DNA from: Larix kaempferi
Lineage: Eukaryota; Streptophyta; Pinopsida; Pinales; Pinaceae
Assembly (NCBI GenBank): GCA_027924585.1
Contig: BSBM01000007.1
Location: forward strand, 14,580,001 to 14,644,000
Length of the DNA: 64,000 nucleotides
Reading direction: 5' to 3'
Under the pieces are notes generated by a model. The model saw only the letters and a list, made by a program, of their open reading frames with translations. It did no database searches and was not told the DNA's origin. Positions 26,317 through 39,196 of the stretch are shown piece after piece. Both the position numbers and the translations under genes were made by a program. The number at the start of each line of letters is the position of its first letter. Within the stretch, counting starts at the first letter, position 1.

Positions 26317-26709
26317 TGATCCAAATCTTGAGGGATTACATATGGAAGGCCTGAATTCCAAGAAAAGAGAGAGAAAATATGGAAATATTCTATGAAATTT
26401 GTAGAAGGAACAATGACAAAAATAAATAAATGAAATACACCATGAAAATACAAGGGAGAGTTGGAGAATAATGATTATATTCATATGAATCATTACATGC
26501 AATGAATCCAATTTTAGGATCTCTTCTTCCCAATCTTAACTCTCTCCCTACTACCTTTTTTATAAGGTTTCTTGCTGACCATATAAACTTTGATTACTTG
26601 AATCCATAAATTATATTTCCATCATATTCCCTTTTACACTTAATAAAAAATATGGTTTTATGACTTTTACATCCAACTTAGAATATATTCCCCTCTAATA
26701 TTTATATCA
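26317..26709 (-). repeat. 5' LTR of the TRIM-like element
   Basis: Right-hand copy of the direct repeat. It has scattered substitutions and small indels relative to the left copy, so the insertion is not recent. Confidence 0.88.
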
Positions 26710-27521
26710 CTTGAGCTCTAAAATTTTCCTAAATTCCTTCATTGATCATGGCTAATGCTCAAAACTCGTTACCAAGTGCTTAAAAGCTCCTACTAGTTCC
26801 CATATCCTCACTTGGAGGTCAAGGTGACATTATTTTCCCTAGATTTCTAGAAGCTTCATTTAGGGCCTCATGCTTGAGTTTTCTCCTTCAAACATGTTCA
26901 AGAAAACATGACTAAGCCTTGTTTCTAAAAACCTTCTAATGGGTCTTGTATCCCTTCTCAAAGGATAAAGATCTAAACATAAAGTCCGATATGGTGGTTT
27001 GAGGCCTTACTCATGTTCCTTGATCCTTGGAAGATATCTTCAGGGTCTAAGGTTTTATTTTCCTCCCTTAACCATGGTGAAGGCACTGAAGCTGATATTG
27101 AGTGCTCAAAAAATCCTAATGATGCACACATCCTAAAAAGGTCCTAAGGATTTGATTTCCTTTCTCATATATTACTCGAAACTCAAGACTCATTTTTGCT
27201 GCTCAAAGCTTTCTAACAGTACCCATATCATCACTTTAAGTAAAAAAATTACATAGATAGATATCATAAGTGGTTTGAGGACTCATTCAAGGCCCTCAAG
27301 TCTTAGAATATGCCTTTTAAGACTAATGTCAGATTCTTAATGACTAATCTTTGTACAAACCTTCAAATTAACACCTAGTTCTCTAAAATCCCTAATGGTG
27401 CCAATTTTCCTACTAAGGGGAATCGAATCACCTTGGGAGGTCATGCATGTTGTTTGAATTTTTTTATTATTAGAATTTAACGAAAATAATTTTCCTTTAG
27501 GGTGTAAAGTTTAGGTTTCTT

Positions 27522-28230
27522 CAACTATAATAAAAGACCCTGTAGTGGAAGTTATAGAAAAGGATTTTAGTGTTACAATATTGGCCAAAATTTTCAAAAC
27601 AAACCTCCACTACAACCTCCACCAATGGTACCATATGGTTTGGCCGAGATTTTTACGGAAACATTCTATAGCTAAAAAAACTCGGTGTCTGAAGGATTTA
27701 GTGGAGGTTTTTTCATCAGTGCGCTTTATTGATATAAGTGCTCCGTGCTAACAAACACCAAATGCATTGGTGTGTACCTAAATTTTAATGGAACCAGTGC
27801 TTTATAACATTATATGCATTGATGCTTTATAAGATATATAACACGAGTGCTTACGAACTCTTATAATGCACTAGTTCTATAAGGGAAGGAAAATGCACTG
27901 ATGAAGTTGACTGGGAAGTTGATATTCGTTGCATTTTTACATTCAACGATGTTGTTACAATATATTGAATAACTGGTGTGCATTTGTAAAAGTCATTGAG
28001 GCGTAATAATAAAAATGCATTGGGTCATGCAACGAGTAGTATGTTGTATTGAGTCATGCAACAAATAGTTTGTTGCATTGGTGCGCTTGTGTAGTAAAAT
28101 CATTGGTGCTACATTTACTTAAATGCACCGGTGCAATTAAAATGATCAAAAGCATTGGTAATTTTTTCTCTTTGGTGAACAATGACCGGTGACAATGCAC
28201 CGAAATATCTATATTTATTTTTATTTTTTA
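27522..28230. repeat. Region with scattered GCATTGGTGC-like words
   Basis: From about 27765 onward, words such as GCATTGGTG, CACTGATG, GCACCGGTGC and TTGCATTGGTGCG recur at irregular spacing. This suggests a decayed short repeat. Nothing here looks like a gene. Confidence 0.4.
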
Positions 28231-31200
28231 ATTCCATTATTCATCAGAAATTGAAATATTTTTTATAATGGTATTCATATAATTTGAATTTGAATTATTG
28301 TGTTTGCATATGATGTTAGGATTAATTTTCTATATCATCAGTTTTCACATCTATTGTAATATTTATGCATCCATATATTTAATCAGCGACGTAACATTTC
28401 ACAATGACACTAGACAATGCAATATAATAAGAAAATTTATTTTATCATATATGAATAATAGGCCCTTTCTCATACAAAATGGGATAACATAAAGGTACAC
28501 AATAATCAAAATGTAAATCTATAATTGTTACACGTATTGATAAACCGTTGTCTTTCAACTAGGACAATATGTCCAGTACATTATACAAAATGTCCGATTT
28601 TCACAGACAATTATTTCAAAATATACAATATCTTGCATTAACATCCAATTATATCGATCATTAGTCTTCACTGGAACTGATGTCAGTGCTCGAGCTACTT
28701 GCATGACTTGGGTAATTTGGCTGAAATTTGTGTTGATTGCCTCAATTGTGTTCCTCATCTTCAACTTCCATCTACAAACATAAAAATAAAGTGTAATGAG
28801 TATATCTACATTGGTGGGAATAAGGAAAATAAAAATAGATAATATACATGAATGTATTTATTGAAAATTGAACCATGGAAAGAATTGTGTCATGAATGAT
28901 ACACATTCTTTCAAAACCAAATCTCATTCCATCTCTCAACAAATCTTATGTTGGATCGACTCCATAATTTCTTTACTGCAAGTTTTATACCCCATCAAAA
29001 ATCATATATTTAATATAAAGATACTTACAATGAGAGAAGTAAAACAATATAGATACTTACAAATTCCATAATTAAGTTTTGATACATCAATATATACTCA
29101 CAACCCATACTTAACCCAATGTCAATCAATTATTCTGATGGCTCTTGTTTGTATGTTAGCACCTATTTGAAGACATCCATGGATGGCCAGTGTAAAACAA
29201 ATTAAAATATAAAGATCACAACAGTTATGAAATCTCAAGTTGTTATAAGGAAATCGTAATTACTCACAAAATTTGCTATCAACATTTTTTTTCTTTTTCG
29301 TCCTAATCTTAATCTTTAATTATAAATTGAAATTAATTTTAATTATAATGAATTAATTATATGTACATACTAAAAAAATTCAATGATTACATATAGTTGA
29401 AGCATGTTGTTGTTGAGATGGCTCCTTGCAATGCAATTATGTCCATTTCTTTGAACATCTCCTTGTACACTTTTTTGGACATCCCTACTAGCATCTTTCA
29501 GATATCACCTTGTTCATCTTTTGGAATTTTCATAATATTCATGAAAAATTAAAATGACATTAAACTAATTTTATACTGACATGAAAAGTAAATATATAAG
29601 AATTAATATTAATAAAGGAATGCTTTGTATTAGTATATACATATTCTATAAAAACATGTTTGAAATATTTATTTTGAATGATTCTTTTCTGTTTTTGTAT
29701 GTTTATTCTATTTCAATTCTAATAGGTATTCATGGATTGGAGTGATGAAAACATATCGTTCCATAATTTCCCAACTTTCAAAGATTTGGGATTCCAATCG
29801 AGAGAGCATTTTTTCCAAAGGAAATGCCCAAATATTTTTCGGATCATATAGTGACCAATTTTACTTCATCTTGAGGCACCATCATCTCAATATATGATGG
29901 AACTAGACTTATTCATTCTCTAAGCAACATTCCATATATATGGATTGTTTCTATCATGGAAACAATTCAATAGGAATTGTACATGAACAAATTCTTCTAG
30001 TTATTGTTGAAGGATCCAAAAGAAGGTGTTTTATATCGATATTTACAAATGTTTTATTTCATTATGTGTTTTGATTCTATTTTCCTTTATAAAATACTTA
30101 TTTTTGTTCATGTATTTAGCTATAAGTGCAGAAGAATCAAAAGAATCCTCTACTAGGAAGATAAATTATGATCAGGACGAGGATGATGCTAGAGGTTCAA
30201 CAAAAATTTATAGTTTAGATAAAAATGAACAATCTATGGGTCATGGAGACAAGGAAGGTGATTTTCCAAATTTTGATTGATCTGTTTCTAAACTTGGAGA
30301 TTATACTCATTTTAAAATTCACACAACTCAAAAAAAAATATGCTTATTTCTCTGTAGGACATGGAGATACATACAATAATCCTCCACAAAATGTAATAAA
30401 GGAGCTCATGGAACATGATACCTTTATGACAAAATATACTAAAATGGAAACTGTACAATCAAGCGTGGATGTTGTAGTAGGACTTGCTACCTCCAATGTA
30501 GCTAGTCTCCATTCCACTAAGAAAATCAATTATATGTATGAAAAAATAATTATTCTTTGCATGTCATTATTTATTTTAAAAAAATGTATAATACAAAAAT
30601 TGTTTCAGTCACAACCAAATGCAAGAGTTTTTTTTCAATTGTGTATTGATAAATTCCATGTTAGAATTTGTTCCTCCAAAGGTGTATATGATGGGAGGTA
30701 TTCAATTAAGAAATTTCTTGGAGATAAAAACAAAAAAATTGACCAAAAACTTAATTTTTTTGGGTATTTTGATAAATGAATCAAAGATTATTTTGAGAAA
30801 ATCATCAAATATCTATGAGCTAAATTTTTAGTGAATTGTATAACAATGAATATATTGGAAAGGGAAAAGATACAAGGAAATCCTACTAAAATATGTATTT
30901 TATTTGAACCTTATGATGTATCTTCTAGATAAATATTTGGTAGAATAAAATCAGGTAGGATCTTTCTAAATTGGATGCAATGTTTGATGTTCTACCCTTT
31001 GTCTCATATTTAATGATTGAGAAAAAATTTGTAATAGACTTCTTACAAATGCAAAATATATTTACAATTTTATTTACCCATTTGTGGAACTTTATTATAT
31101 ATAGTTCTTTTTTGCTCGATGATTTTTTAATATCTCGATAAGGGTTTATGATCTCCAAAAACCCTTTATTTATATTTCCTTGATTAACATCAATATGCTT

Positions 31201-32130
31201 ATTAATTTAATGACTTGTATATTACTCTAGTGATTACATATCTCATTATGGTATTTGTATGTAGTCTAAAAATCAACTAAGAAGAATTTATTGGTGTTGG
31301 TGGTTGAGGGAGTGTTTTTTGGATTTCGTTTGTTTACTAAAAAAGAACCATACTACAAACAACCTATTTTTGTTCATAAATGATATCATTATTATGCAAA
31401 AAAATTTAGTTCTGAAATGATCAATGTTGTGAGAGAGAGTATTTTGGCAATGCTCTATGGTTTACCTTTTAGATTGCAAATAAGTTAAGCATTTCATCAA
31501 TAAATTTTAATGGTTGGACAATGAAAACCTGATAAAATTTGTGGTCACAATCAATATATACATACTTCTTACTCATGCACATCTTATGGATGTATTGGTG
31601 GAGTACTACATATTTACAAAGAAATGTTGAAATATATATTCTCCAATATGTACATAGGTATGAAACATCAAATATTATATTTGTAGATGATGGTCAATAC
31701 CATTCAGATGATAATGGATAAAAGAATTATTTTAAAATCCAATCAATCTAGATATTTGATGGTTCATATGAAAGAGATAGAAATATAAATACATGGTTTT
31801 GTTCATTATTGAGTCACCCGAGGTCTCGTCCAAACATGAGGCATTGGTTAAAAACATTTAAATTCAGATAACAATATTGAAAATATTTTTTTATAGGAGC
31901 TACTAGAGACATTTAGTCAAGACTCAATAGTCAATGTTAAAACCTAAATCTTTCACACGTGCGGCATTTTGGAGATTCTTGTAGTAAGGTGTCATCAACG
32001 TATAGAATGTAGCTCACCGAAGGCATCCTCAACAAATCCAAAAGGAAACATGATTCCAAAAGTGCCTAAGATCAGTCAAATAGATAGGTCGCATGGTTGA
32101 ACCCTTATTAAATTGCACTATAGCATGCAT
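28231..32130. other. Unassigned AT-rich DNA, possible decayed transposon
   Basis: Several + strand frames of 60-184 codons (the longest at 30225-30779) overlap each other and match nothing I recognise. One includes a lysine-, serine- and glutamate-rich stretch after a hydrophobic segment near 30026-30280. No terminal repeats, catalytic motif or splice pattern could be set. I do not call a gene. Confidence 0.35.
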
Positions 32131-35100
32131 TACCAATTCAGAGCCCGCGCAACCCTTGCGTGGACATTCCTTCGATATCTGTGTGACCATCAAATCTCAC
32201 CCACCAGTGGCGCAATCGAGGGTTCATCAATGGCCTATCACTTCTACAATCTAAATTTGGGATCCTTACACTCCTTGTGGCATTAAATGGCCTAAATTGT
32301 GTACTTGGAACCACTTCATGAGGTGATGGCATTCACATTGGAGCTAGTTGTTTCTTGGCCACCACTTGGCCTACAAAAGGAAGCCATGGGAATGCATCTT
32401 ATGGAGAAAAAAAAAGAGAAAAATTATGCAGGATCATTTGAAGAACTCACACTCCCCCAAGGGGCTACAAATACTAATACCTTGATACAACCTACAAGGC
32501 TTAACCCCTTACCAAGTGGAAGGATGCACCCTTGTGCAATGTTTTCCACAACAGTTCTAATGGAGACTCCATTTATTTTCGTTTATTCCTTTTAAAATAG
32601 GTTGTTTTATACTGAGTGATTAATTCTGGGTGCTTGTCATTTGTAGGAGATCAAATTTACCACCTCCAACTCTAGAATTTGGCCCCATATCATCCACACT
32701 AAATTGTTTACACATTAGCACAGATCCTAGCATCTCGGTCACTCTACACATGCATAAATTCCTTTGACAACCATGCTACCCATGCAAATAAGCAGTTCAC
32801 TACCCATGCAGTACTCTTCTTTTTGACCCATGCACCTTTTATGTGTTCTTCCTGTGGCACCATGCGTCTATTAGTAATTCTTCCATGATATCGCATGAAA
32901 GAGTGTTATTTGTCTGCGCTACAATCATTTGATTTGATTTTTATCTGCATGCAACAATCTTGCAGCCCAATGGTTGTTCACTAATGAACTAGAATAATAT
33001 AACTTGCAATATTTTTCATTAATTCTATACTAATTAGCCCACTTAAACTAATATTAGGGAGTAAAGAGTCCATATATCTCAAAAATTACTTTGGTAACCA
33101 ACCATGAGGCTTTCAACGGGCCTCATCGTTGTCACTAGTATTGAATACATCTTTTGTTTGTGTTTATTTGACATGTTTCTAGGATCAAAGCTAGTGTAGA
33201 ATCAACCTTTTGCACTCAAGAAATGACCTAAAGACTCTTGTCACCCTAAGTATGCTCTTCACCTTGCACTTCTTATGAGCTTGGTGAATCAGAAAGGGGT
33301 GAGAAGTGTGAAATATCTCAATTGCACACTTTTACTTCATTAACACTTTGTTTGCAAAACACCCTAATAATATTTCAGAGTTAAAAGTTGATCTCTTTTC
33401 TCATTTACTTTATACTCTTCTAGTTAGTTTGAAAGAATCAATTTGATTACCTTACATGTGTTTGCATCAATATCACACACTAAGGGACATAAAGTCTTTT
33501 TCACTCGAAGTATGCTCTTCACCTTGCACTTCTTAGTGAGCTTGGTGAATAAGAAAGGAAGGGAATTGTGAAATACCTCCCTTACACTCCATAAGTGAAT
33601 TCAAGTGAATTGAAGACCCTTAAAATAAACTTTGTAAATTTTCAACCAACTAAAATCCTCCACAAGAGGTCACAAAACAACATTTTAGTTCGGTATGATT
33701 GATTGCGATATGCATCAAATAATTCCCACCAATCTAGTTTCATTAGTGATATTTTGAAACATAACATTGTTGACTTATAGGGTACTTTAAAAATCCTACC
33801 ATAAACAAGCATTCAAAGAAAACCCAGATCAAAAGTGCATCTTGAACAAGGAGGTGAAAGCTCAGGTATAATTTCCCTGCTCTCCCCTATGCGTCACTCA
33901 AATCATTGTAGGGAGACGACACTATACCGTGCAGGCTGAACCACTGGTCCACACTTGACGCAATGTACCTTAGTGGCCAAACTTAGGAGATTGACAAGGA
34001 GAAATTGTGGGTTCAATTGACTCCTAAAGTCAGTTGTTTCCATTGGGAGGTGTTTCCAAGTATTTTGTATTGGAACATTAGCCCCATTTCCGATAGAACT
34101 GGCTCTTTGTTACCTTCACTAGTCAATTGGTGCATGGATATTATTATCACCATCAATTGTCCTTTTGGAAGGCCCAGTTACATTTGAGAGGAAGGAAATT
34201 AGGTATTTTTAGGGAATTTACACTTATTTTATTTTTAAATTCAAGTTCATTAACTCGTAATTAAAAATAACCTACACATGGGAACTCTTGCACTAAACCG
34301 ACTTTGCACATATCACTCACTTGTTGCACCATAATGCATTTGTTGTGATTAGCATATTTTTGCATTTGTTCAATTATGTTTAATTCCACCATCACTCTCA
34401 TTTGACACAAAACCTTCATCATAGAGGAAAAAAATAACCCCCTAAGGTAGTACCGAAGACTGCAAGGCCTATCCCCTCTCTCGAGGGGTGTTTTTAAACC
34501 ATCTTCTTGTGGTTCACGTGGAAGATACTCTAGCATGTGCCTCTCCCAAGCCACATTGATAATATCATTTGGGTGAGGCTGCTCCTTTCTCAGTTCATTT
34601 TCTCCTCTCGGAGATAGTTTTAATCCTTATACCTCCTCCACCGTCGGAAGAGTTGCACCTTCATTTTCTCCCCTTTGAGAGAATCTAGACACATTTACAC
34701 CCCCATCCTCTTGGAAAAGGTTCCCCTTTGGATTATCCTATTGGATATCTTTTGGAACACTTTGATACATCCTCTTTCGTAGGATTTCATTCATTATTTT
34801 CAACACCACCTCGATCTCCCCCTCGTGGAAGCCACACACAACATATAATGGAAGGACCAAACATTCCAACCCTACCTTTCATTGCTAGCCTGAATCTCCT
34901 AAATTTGGCCAAACTGATCAATGAAACTATTGCACATGATCCAACATGGATAGCTATTCCTAATATATTGTATTATTAAAAACCCATTCAAACCCACTTT
35001 ATACTTAGGATATAACTCATTAATCATTTTTTATTAATTTCCTAAGTGTTGACTAGTTAAGTTGGCCTATTTTTGTCTTTTATGGGACCACATGCCATCC

Positions 35101-35280
35101 TGAGTAACCAAGGAGAAATTGAGGAGATTATGGACAATATTTCCTGAGATTTTGTTTGATTTCTTTCCATTCCTGAGTTAGAAAGGCACCTTGCTTCTTT
35201 AGACAACTTTATCCTGCTTTTTCTGCTTTCTAATGGATAAGGTAAAGCTAGTTTGACTAAGAAACTATCTCTACTCACTA
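32131..35280. other. Unassigned intergenic DNA with one short duplication
   Basis: No supported gene. About 50 bp containing AGTATGCTCTTCACCTTGCA occurs twice in direct orientation (33248-33297 and 33508-33559), suggesting a local duplication. A minus-strand 97-codon frame at 34261-34554 resembles no family known to me. Confidence 0.4.
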
Positions 35281-35640
35281 GTACAAAATGAGGAATTAAT
35301 GACTAAAAAAGTGACTAAAATTCGACTATAAACGACTATTTTTGAGTCGGTGACTAATAGTAGCGAATTTCCACTATCTTATAGCTAGTCGTATTTCACT
35401 AGTCATTAATTGGTTGACTTATTAGTCATTGATTTAGTCATTGATAGTCACTGATTTAGTCATTGATTGCCACAATTAATGACCAAATATATGACTAAAT
35501 AAACTACTAGATGATAACATATTAATGACTAAGCTAAATACGACTAAACGTTAGTCGCGCTATAAGATAGTGGAAATTAGCTACTAATAGTCGTATATAT
35601 GCGAATTTAGTCGTTTTCTTAGTTACTAAATTATGATAGG
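35281..35640. mobile_element. MITE-like element with long terminal inverted repeats
   Basis: About 360 bp. The left arm (GACTAATAGTAGCGAATTT, CCACTATCTTATAGC) returns inverted in the right arm (GCTATAAGATAGTGG, AAATTAGCTACTAATAGTCG). The outer TIR parts are also similar, with AATTAATGACTAAAAAAG against AATTTAGTAACTAAGAAAAC. It is rich in GACTAA/TTAGTC words, has no coding capacity, and folds back on itself. The right edge abuts the tRNA-like sequence, so its exact end and target duplication are unclear. Confidence 0.7.
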
Positions 35641-35711
35641 GTACGGAGGAATCGAACCACCAATCTCCTACCTATAATTAGGCAGGTGCTCTACCATTGA
35701 GCTAGCACCCT
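35637..35711 (-). tRNA. tRNA-like gene or pseudogene, anticodon unclear
   Basis: The minus strand folds as a cloverleaf. The acceptor AGGGTGC/GTACCCT pairs at all seven positions (one G-T). The D stem is GCTC/GAGC with loop AATGGTA. The T arm is GGTGG TTCGATT CCTCC with one T-T mismatch. Internal polymerase III boxes are intact (TAGCTCAATGGTAGAG and GGTTCGATTCC). The anticodon arm CCTGC/GTAGG encloses a 10-base loop instead of seven, so no anticodon can be assigned and decoding function is doubtful. No encoded CCA is present. A tRNA pseudogene or the head of a SINE are both possible; I favour a pseudogene. Confidence 0.55.
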
Positions 35712-37146
35712 TTAAGAAGTTGTTATTGCTTGACAATGATGATATTCAAACAAATTTTGCATCATTCAAGCATACAAAATAATGATTACCAAGTTACTAT
35801 AGATCCATAATGGCTTACCATGTACTAGTCTGTTGGGCTCCAGAATTGTCTTTTATAATGATGTTATTTACATTAAATTCCCATTTTATCTACCACGATT
35901 TAATAAATCTATGTTCGATAAGGCTATCTTTTTACTTTGTTTTATTAATTAAATCTCGTAAATGTAAAGTAAGACTTATGTGTTATTTTTAATGTATTAA
36001 ATGCAATATTGTGCAAATGATAAACATTCCGATACTCCATCCGGCACTAATTTTTGCACTAAGCTTGATAATGTATTTTCACATACCTCTTGTCTGTTCA
36101 CTAGCTTGGTTTATCTTCGTCTCATAGTTATTGTTCATCATGTATATCTGCATATGAAAATTAAAAATATAGGTTGTGAATCCTAACGCTTAGAATCATT
36201 TAAATAATAAAACAAATTTGATTAATTAATTTAAATTAACAAATTCAAACTAAAACATAACCATTTAAATCCACTTTTAACCTGCTATATAAACACATGA
36301 TAATTAAATATGTTGCATGTTACTTAATAAGACAAAAAGAAATGTTAAGTTGGTTTGGAAATTATTTAAATGTCACCATATTATTTTTCACAAGACACAA
36401 TATAATGGCATTTTAAACTTAAAACTAATTCATACCACTCCACATCATCTTCTCTGGTTTTTCGTTTGACTACGCATAAAACCCATCACCATATCAATTG
36501 TTATTTTAAAAGAAACTTCATTACCATTTAATATTTTGTTTTAGAATTATATGCAGGCCGTTACAAATTATTAAATCACGCATGTTTTTTAACGGATTGT
36601 TTTTATGCAGGTTCACGTGAAGGAAGGAGGCATTCAGTGGATGGTGATGCAAGTACATAGAACCCAATCCCCTAATCATTAATCCATCTACAATGTGAAT
36701 CCAACACATCAATCAACGACTCAGCACCCAACCATCAATTCGACAAACAGCCCAGCATAAATTCCGCTTATAAATATGAATTTATTAACTAATTTCTGTT
36801 ATAGGTCATCTGGACGCTCATTCGAACGCCCATTCGGACCTTAGTTCATTTTCTGTCAAAAACATGTTTTAACTGATAGCAAAATTTTGGGCTGGATTTG
36901 TGAGAAAACGGAGGCGAAATTGAAAATTTCAACACTTGGGTTTTGTGCGGAATAGGCCCATTTATGTCATCGCAAGGAATTTTTCCAAAATTCAAAGCGA
37001 TTTGGGAGCTATTTGTGGTTCCTTAAAACGGATTTTCCCAAAAAACATCAAAACATGGTTGGTCGTTTTCTAAATTTAGAAATTAGTTGTAACAGCTCAG
37101 AAATTTGGGGGATTCGACTCTATCCTTCCCCACTCGCATTTTTATG

Positions 37147-37155
37147 TATAAATAG
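37147..37155 (+). promoter_or_regulatory. TATA-box-like element
   Basis: TATAAATAG sits in a GC-richer stretch followed about 30-70 bp later by TTCTGCTCTG repeats, an arrangement seen in LTR or gene promoters. No transcript-like reading frame follows, so the assignment is tentative. Confidence 0.3.
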
Positions 37156-39110
37156 AGCCCCATAGGGCTAAGAAATGGTGTAATTTCTGCTCTGTGTTTT
37201 TATAATGGAAGTTCTGCTCTGTTCTTGGGTTAAATTCGTTTTTCTGTTCTGGGATTGAATAATTCGTGAGGTTGTTTCCACTGCTACCTGGGAGGGCCCC
37301 TCAGCGGTAGCGTGAAGCATCCATTGTTTTTGTAGTGTCAGATAAGTAGTTGTGTGTATCTTATTTATTTATTGATGTGCGTGAATATTTTCTTTCCTTG
37401 TAGATGTTCGAATCATTGTTATCTTGTCTTGCTGTATAAACGTTTCATTCCATTCATGTGTGCTATGTGTTAAGTTATGTGAGCTGATTGTAGATTGTTA
37501 AGTAAGAAAATAGATCTTTGTTTTATGCATTTTGTAGATGGTATTTGTTAGATAGCCTTTTATTTCATAAATAATGTCTCATTGAATTTTGTAGATGGCA
37601 TTTACTGTATTTTGTAGATAGTATGTCAATTCATAGTAGTGATCAAATTTGCCTCGTACAGTAGTAATTTGCTTTGCATTAGTTTATTTCGTGCAAATAG
37701 TGTTGTGGCTTGTAGAGTAGGTTAAGGTTTGAATTTCGTTCTTGCTTATGCACTTGAATTCGTTTTTACCTCATTTGTACATTGGATCCAATAGATAGTT
37801 GCATTGCTATAGTTTTCATTTACTATAAAAGAATGGCATTTGGATTTCGTTAAAGTTAATTCACAATAGGAATTAGTTTTCAAGCTAAATGCAATTAAGT
37901 AGTTTATTTTACATAGAACAATAAGTTTTAGTTTAGTTAAATAGACTTTCATTTCAAATGATCATAATTAGTTTTCTTTCATAATGGAGCAAGCTTCGCT
38001 TTGCTCAAAACTAGTTTGCAATTTAAATTCGTATAACATAATTATATTTTAATTCTCAAAATGATAAGTCTTTGGTCATAGAATAGATAGATTTTGAGTT
38101 GTTTAATAGTTGTAATTGTTCTGTTGTTCATAAAATGCAATTTTATGTTATTTACATGTAATTTGTATTTCCTGAATTCATACGGTCGGCCATTCGCACC
38201 CTCATTCGGACTGTCTTTCAACTTTCCATTCGTATTTAGACAAAATTTTCAGTATTTTCCAAAATTTCCAGTATTACGTTTTTGTGGATAAATAATTAGT
38301 TAGGGCTTAGGTTAATTTTCCAGTACTTTATCATATTCTATAGCTAGTTTGGGATTCGAATCCACCTTTAGCATTTCATATTTGGTTTCATATTAACACA
38401 TAGATTAATTATTTCTATTATAAGTCATGATGAAATTCATTTACACTTAACTTCATTTTACTGTAGCTGTAGTTGGATTTATTTACCTTTTAACTTTGTT
38501 TTACTACGCAATAGAAAATGGGTTTCTCCTTTGAATGCAAATTAGTGTAGTTGCTTCTTGTTATTTTTATTCAAATAGTTCATTTGCTGTCATGCTTGCA
38601 CCATAGAGTACTATGCATAAACCCAGGTGGTTTTAAAATCATTTAGCCTGTTTATTTTCATAGTTTGTATAGTTTTTGTCATCCGGACTATCATTCGGAC
38701 TGCCATTCGGACTTTAATATTTTATGTTGTGTTTTTATGATTAATTAGAGTTTAATTTCTCAGGTTTTCGAATTGTATTATCTCCTATAGCTGGCCAGTA
38801 CCTACATATGTATTTAGAACCTTGTTTTGAATTACATAGAGTTGTGTTTAAGCTTCATGTTCATTTTTAGTCCTTGTTCATCTCTTTATCCTACCTTTAG
38901 TTTTCATTTCCAGCTTGTATTTGGATTTGTAGTCAATACTTTAACTCTGTTTTTTATAGCTTGTTAACTGCGCTAGAACTTGTTGATTCCACCTTTAGCT
39001 TAGATTAGTTCAAGCCTTCAATCCTACACATATAGTGTTTGCATCTCACAAGATACCTTCCCAGGTTGACAATTAAGTGTTGAATTAGATAGCATATATT
39101 TTCACCAACA

Positions 39111-39196
39111 TAGTCCTTCAAGTCTTTCAACTGCATTTATTAAGTGCAAATATATTTTTGCACTTAATAAAAGCAGTTGAAGAACTTGAAGGACTA
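39111..39196. repeat. 86-bp near-perfect hairpin
   Basis: Arms of about 38 nt (AGTCCTTCAAG...TTAAGTGCAAA against its complement ending GAAGGACT) pair with few mismatches around a short AT loop. As RNA it would be a long stem, similar in size to a plant small-RNA precursor or a small foldback element. It sits just inside the right 65-bp inverted repeat. Confidence 0.65.

Larger units (their letters stand above)
24513..26709 (-). mobile_element. Small non-autonomous LTR retrotransposon (TRIM-like, 2.2 kb), complete
   Basis: Two direct repeats of about 394 bp (24513-24906 and 26317-26709) both start TGATCCAAATCTTGAGGG and end in ...ATCA. A perfect 5-bp target duplication CTTGA occurs at 24508-24512 and 26710-26714. 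The minus-strand primer site TGGTATCAGAGCCAGGTC lies next to the right repeat, and GTAAGGAGGGGG lies next to the left one, so the element runs on the minus strand with its 5' LTR on the right. The 1.4-kb internal region shows no gag or pol motif. It therefore depended on enzymes from another element. It interrupts the third satellite unit. Confidence 0.9.
20700..27521. repeat. Degenerate satellite with ~180-bp monomers in ~1.5-1.8-kb higher-order units
   Basis: A motif like CACTTGGAGGCCAAGGATACC, with companions CCTAATGGTGCCCATATC and GTTTCCTCCCTTGACCATGG, recurs throughout. Anchor positions near 22618, 22795, 22922, 23098, 23262, 23538, 23718, 23900 and 24143 give spacings of 177, 127, 176, 164, 276, 180, 182 and 243 bp. 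Nearly the same spacing series appears before it (from about 20800) and starts again after 24143. The array therefore has three long units, about 1.82 and 1.53 kb apart, each built of about eight monomers. The third unit is split by the LTR element at 24513-26709 and resumes at 26715. Similarity stops near 27521. Open frames in it are not conserved between units, so it is non-coding. Confidence 0.75.

Noticed and set aside
30026-30831. Possible protein-coding gene or transposase on the + strand
   Set aside because: Overlapping frames, no catalytic motif, no recognisable splice pattern and AT-rich composition; left as unassigned.
35637-35711. Organelle-derived functional tRNA
   Set aside because: The sequence matches no plastid tRNA I can recall, and the 10-base anticodon loop and T-stem mismatch argue against function.
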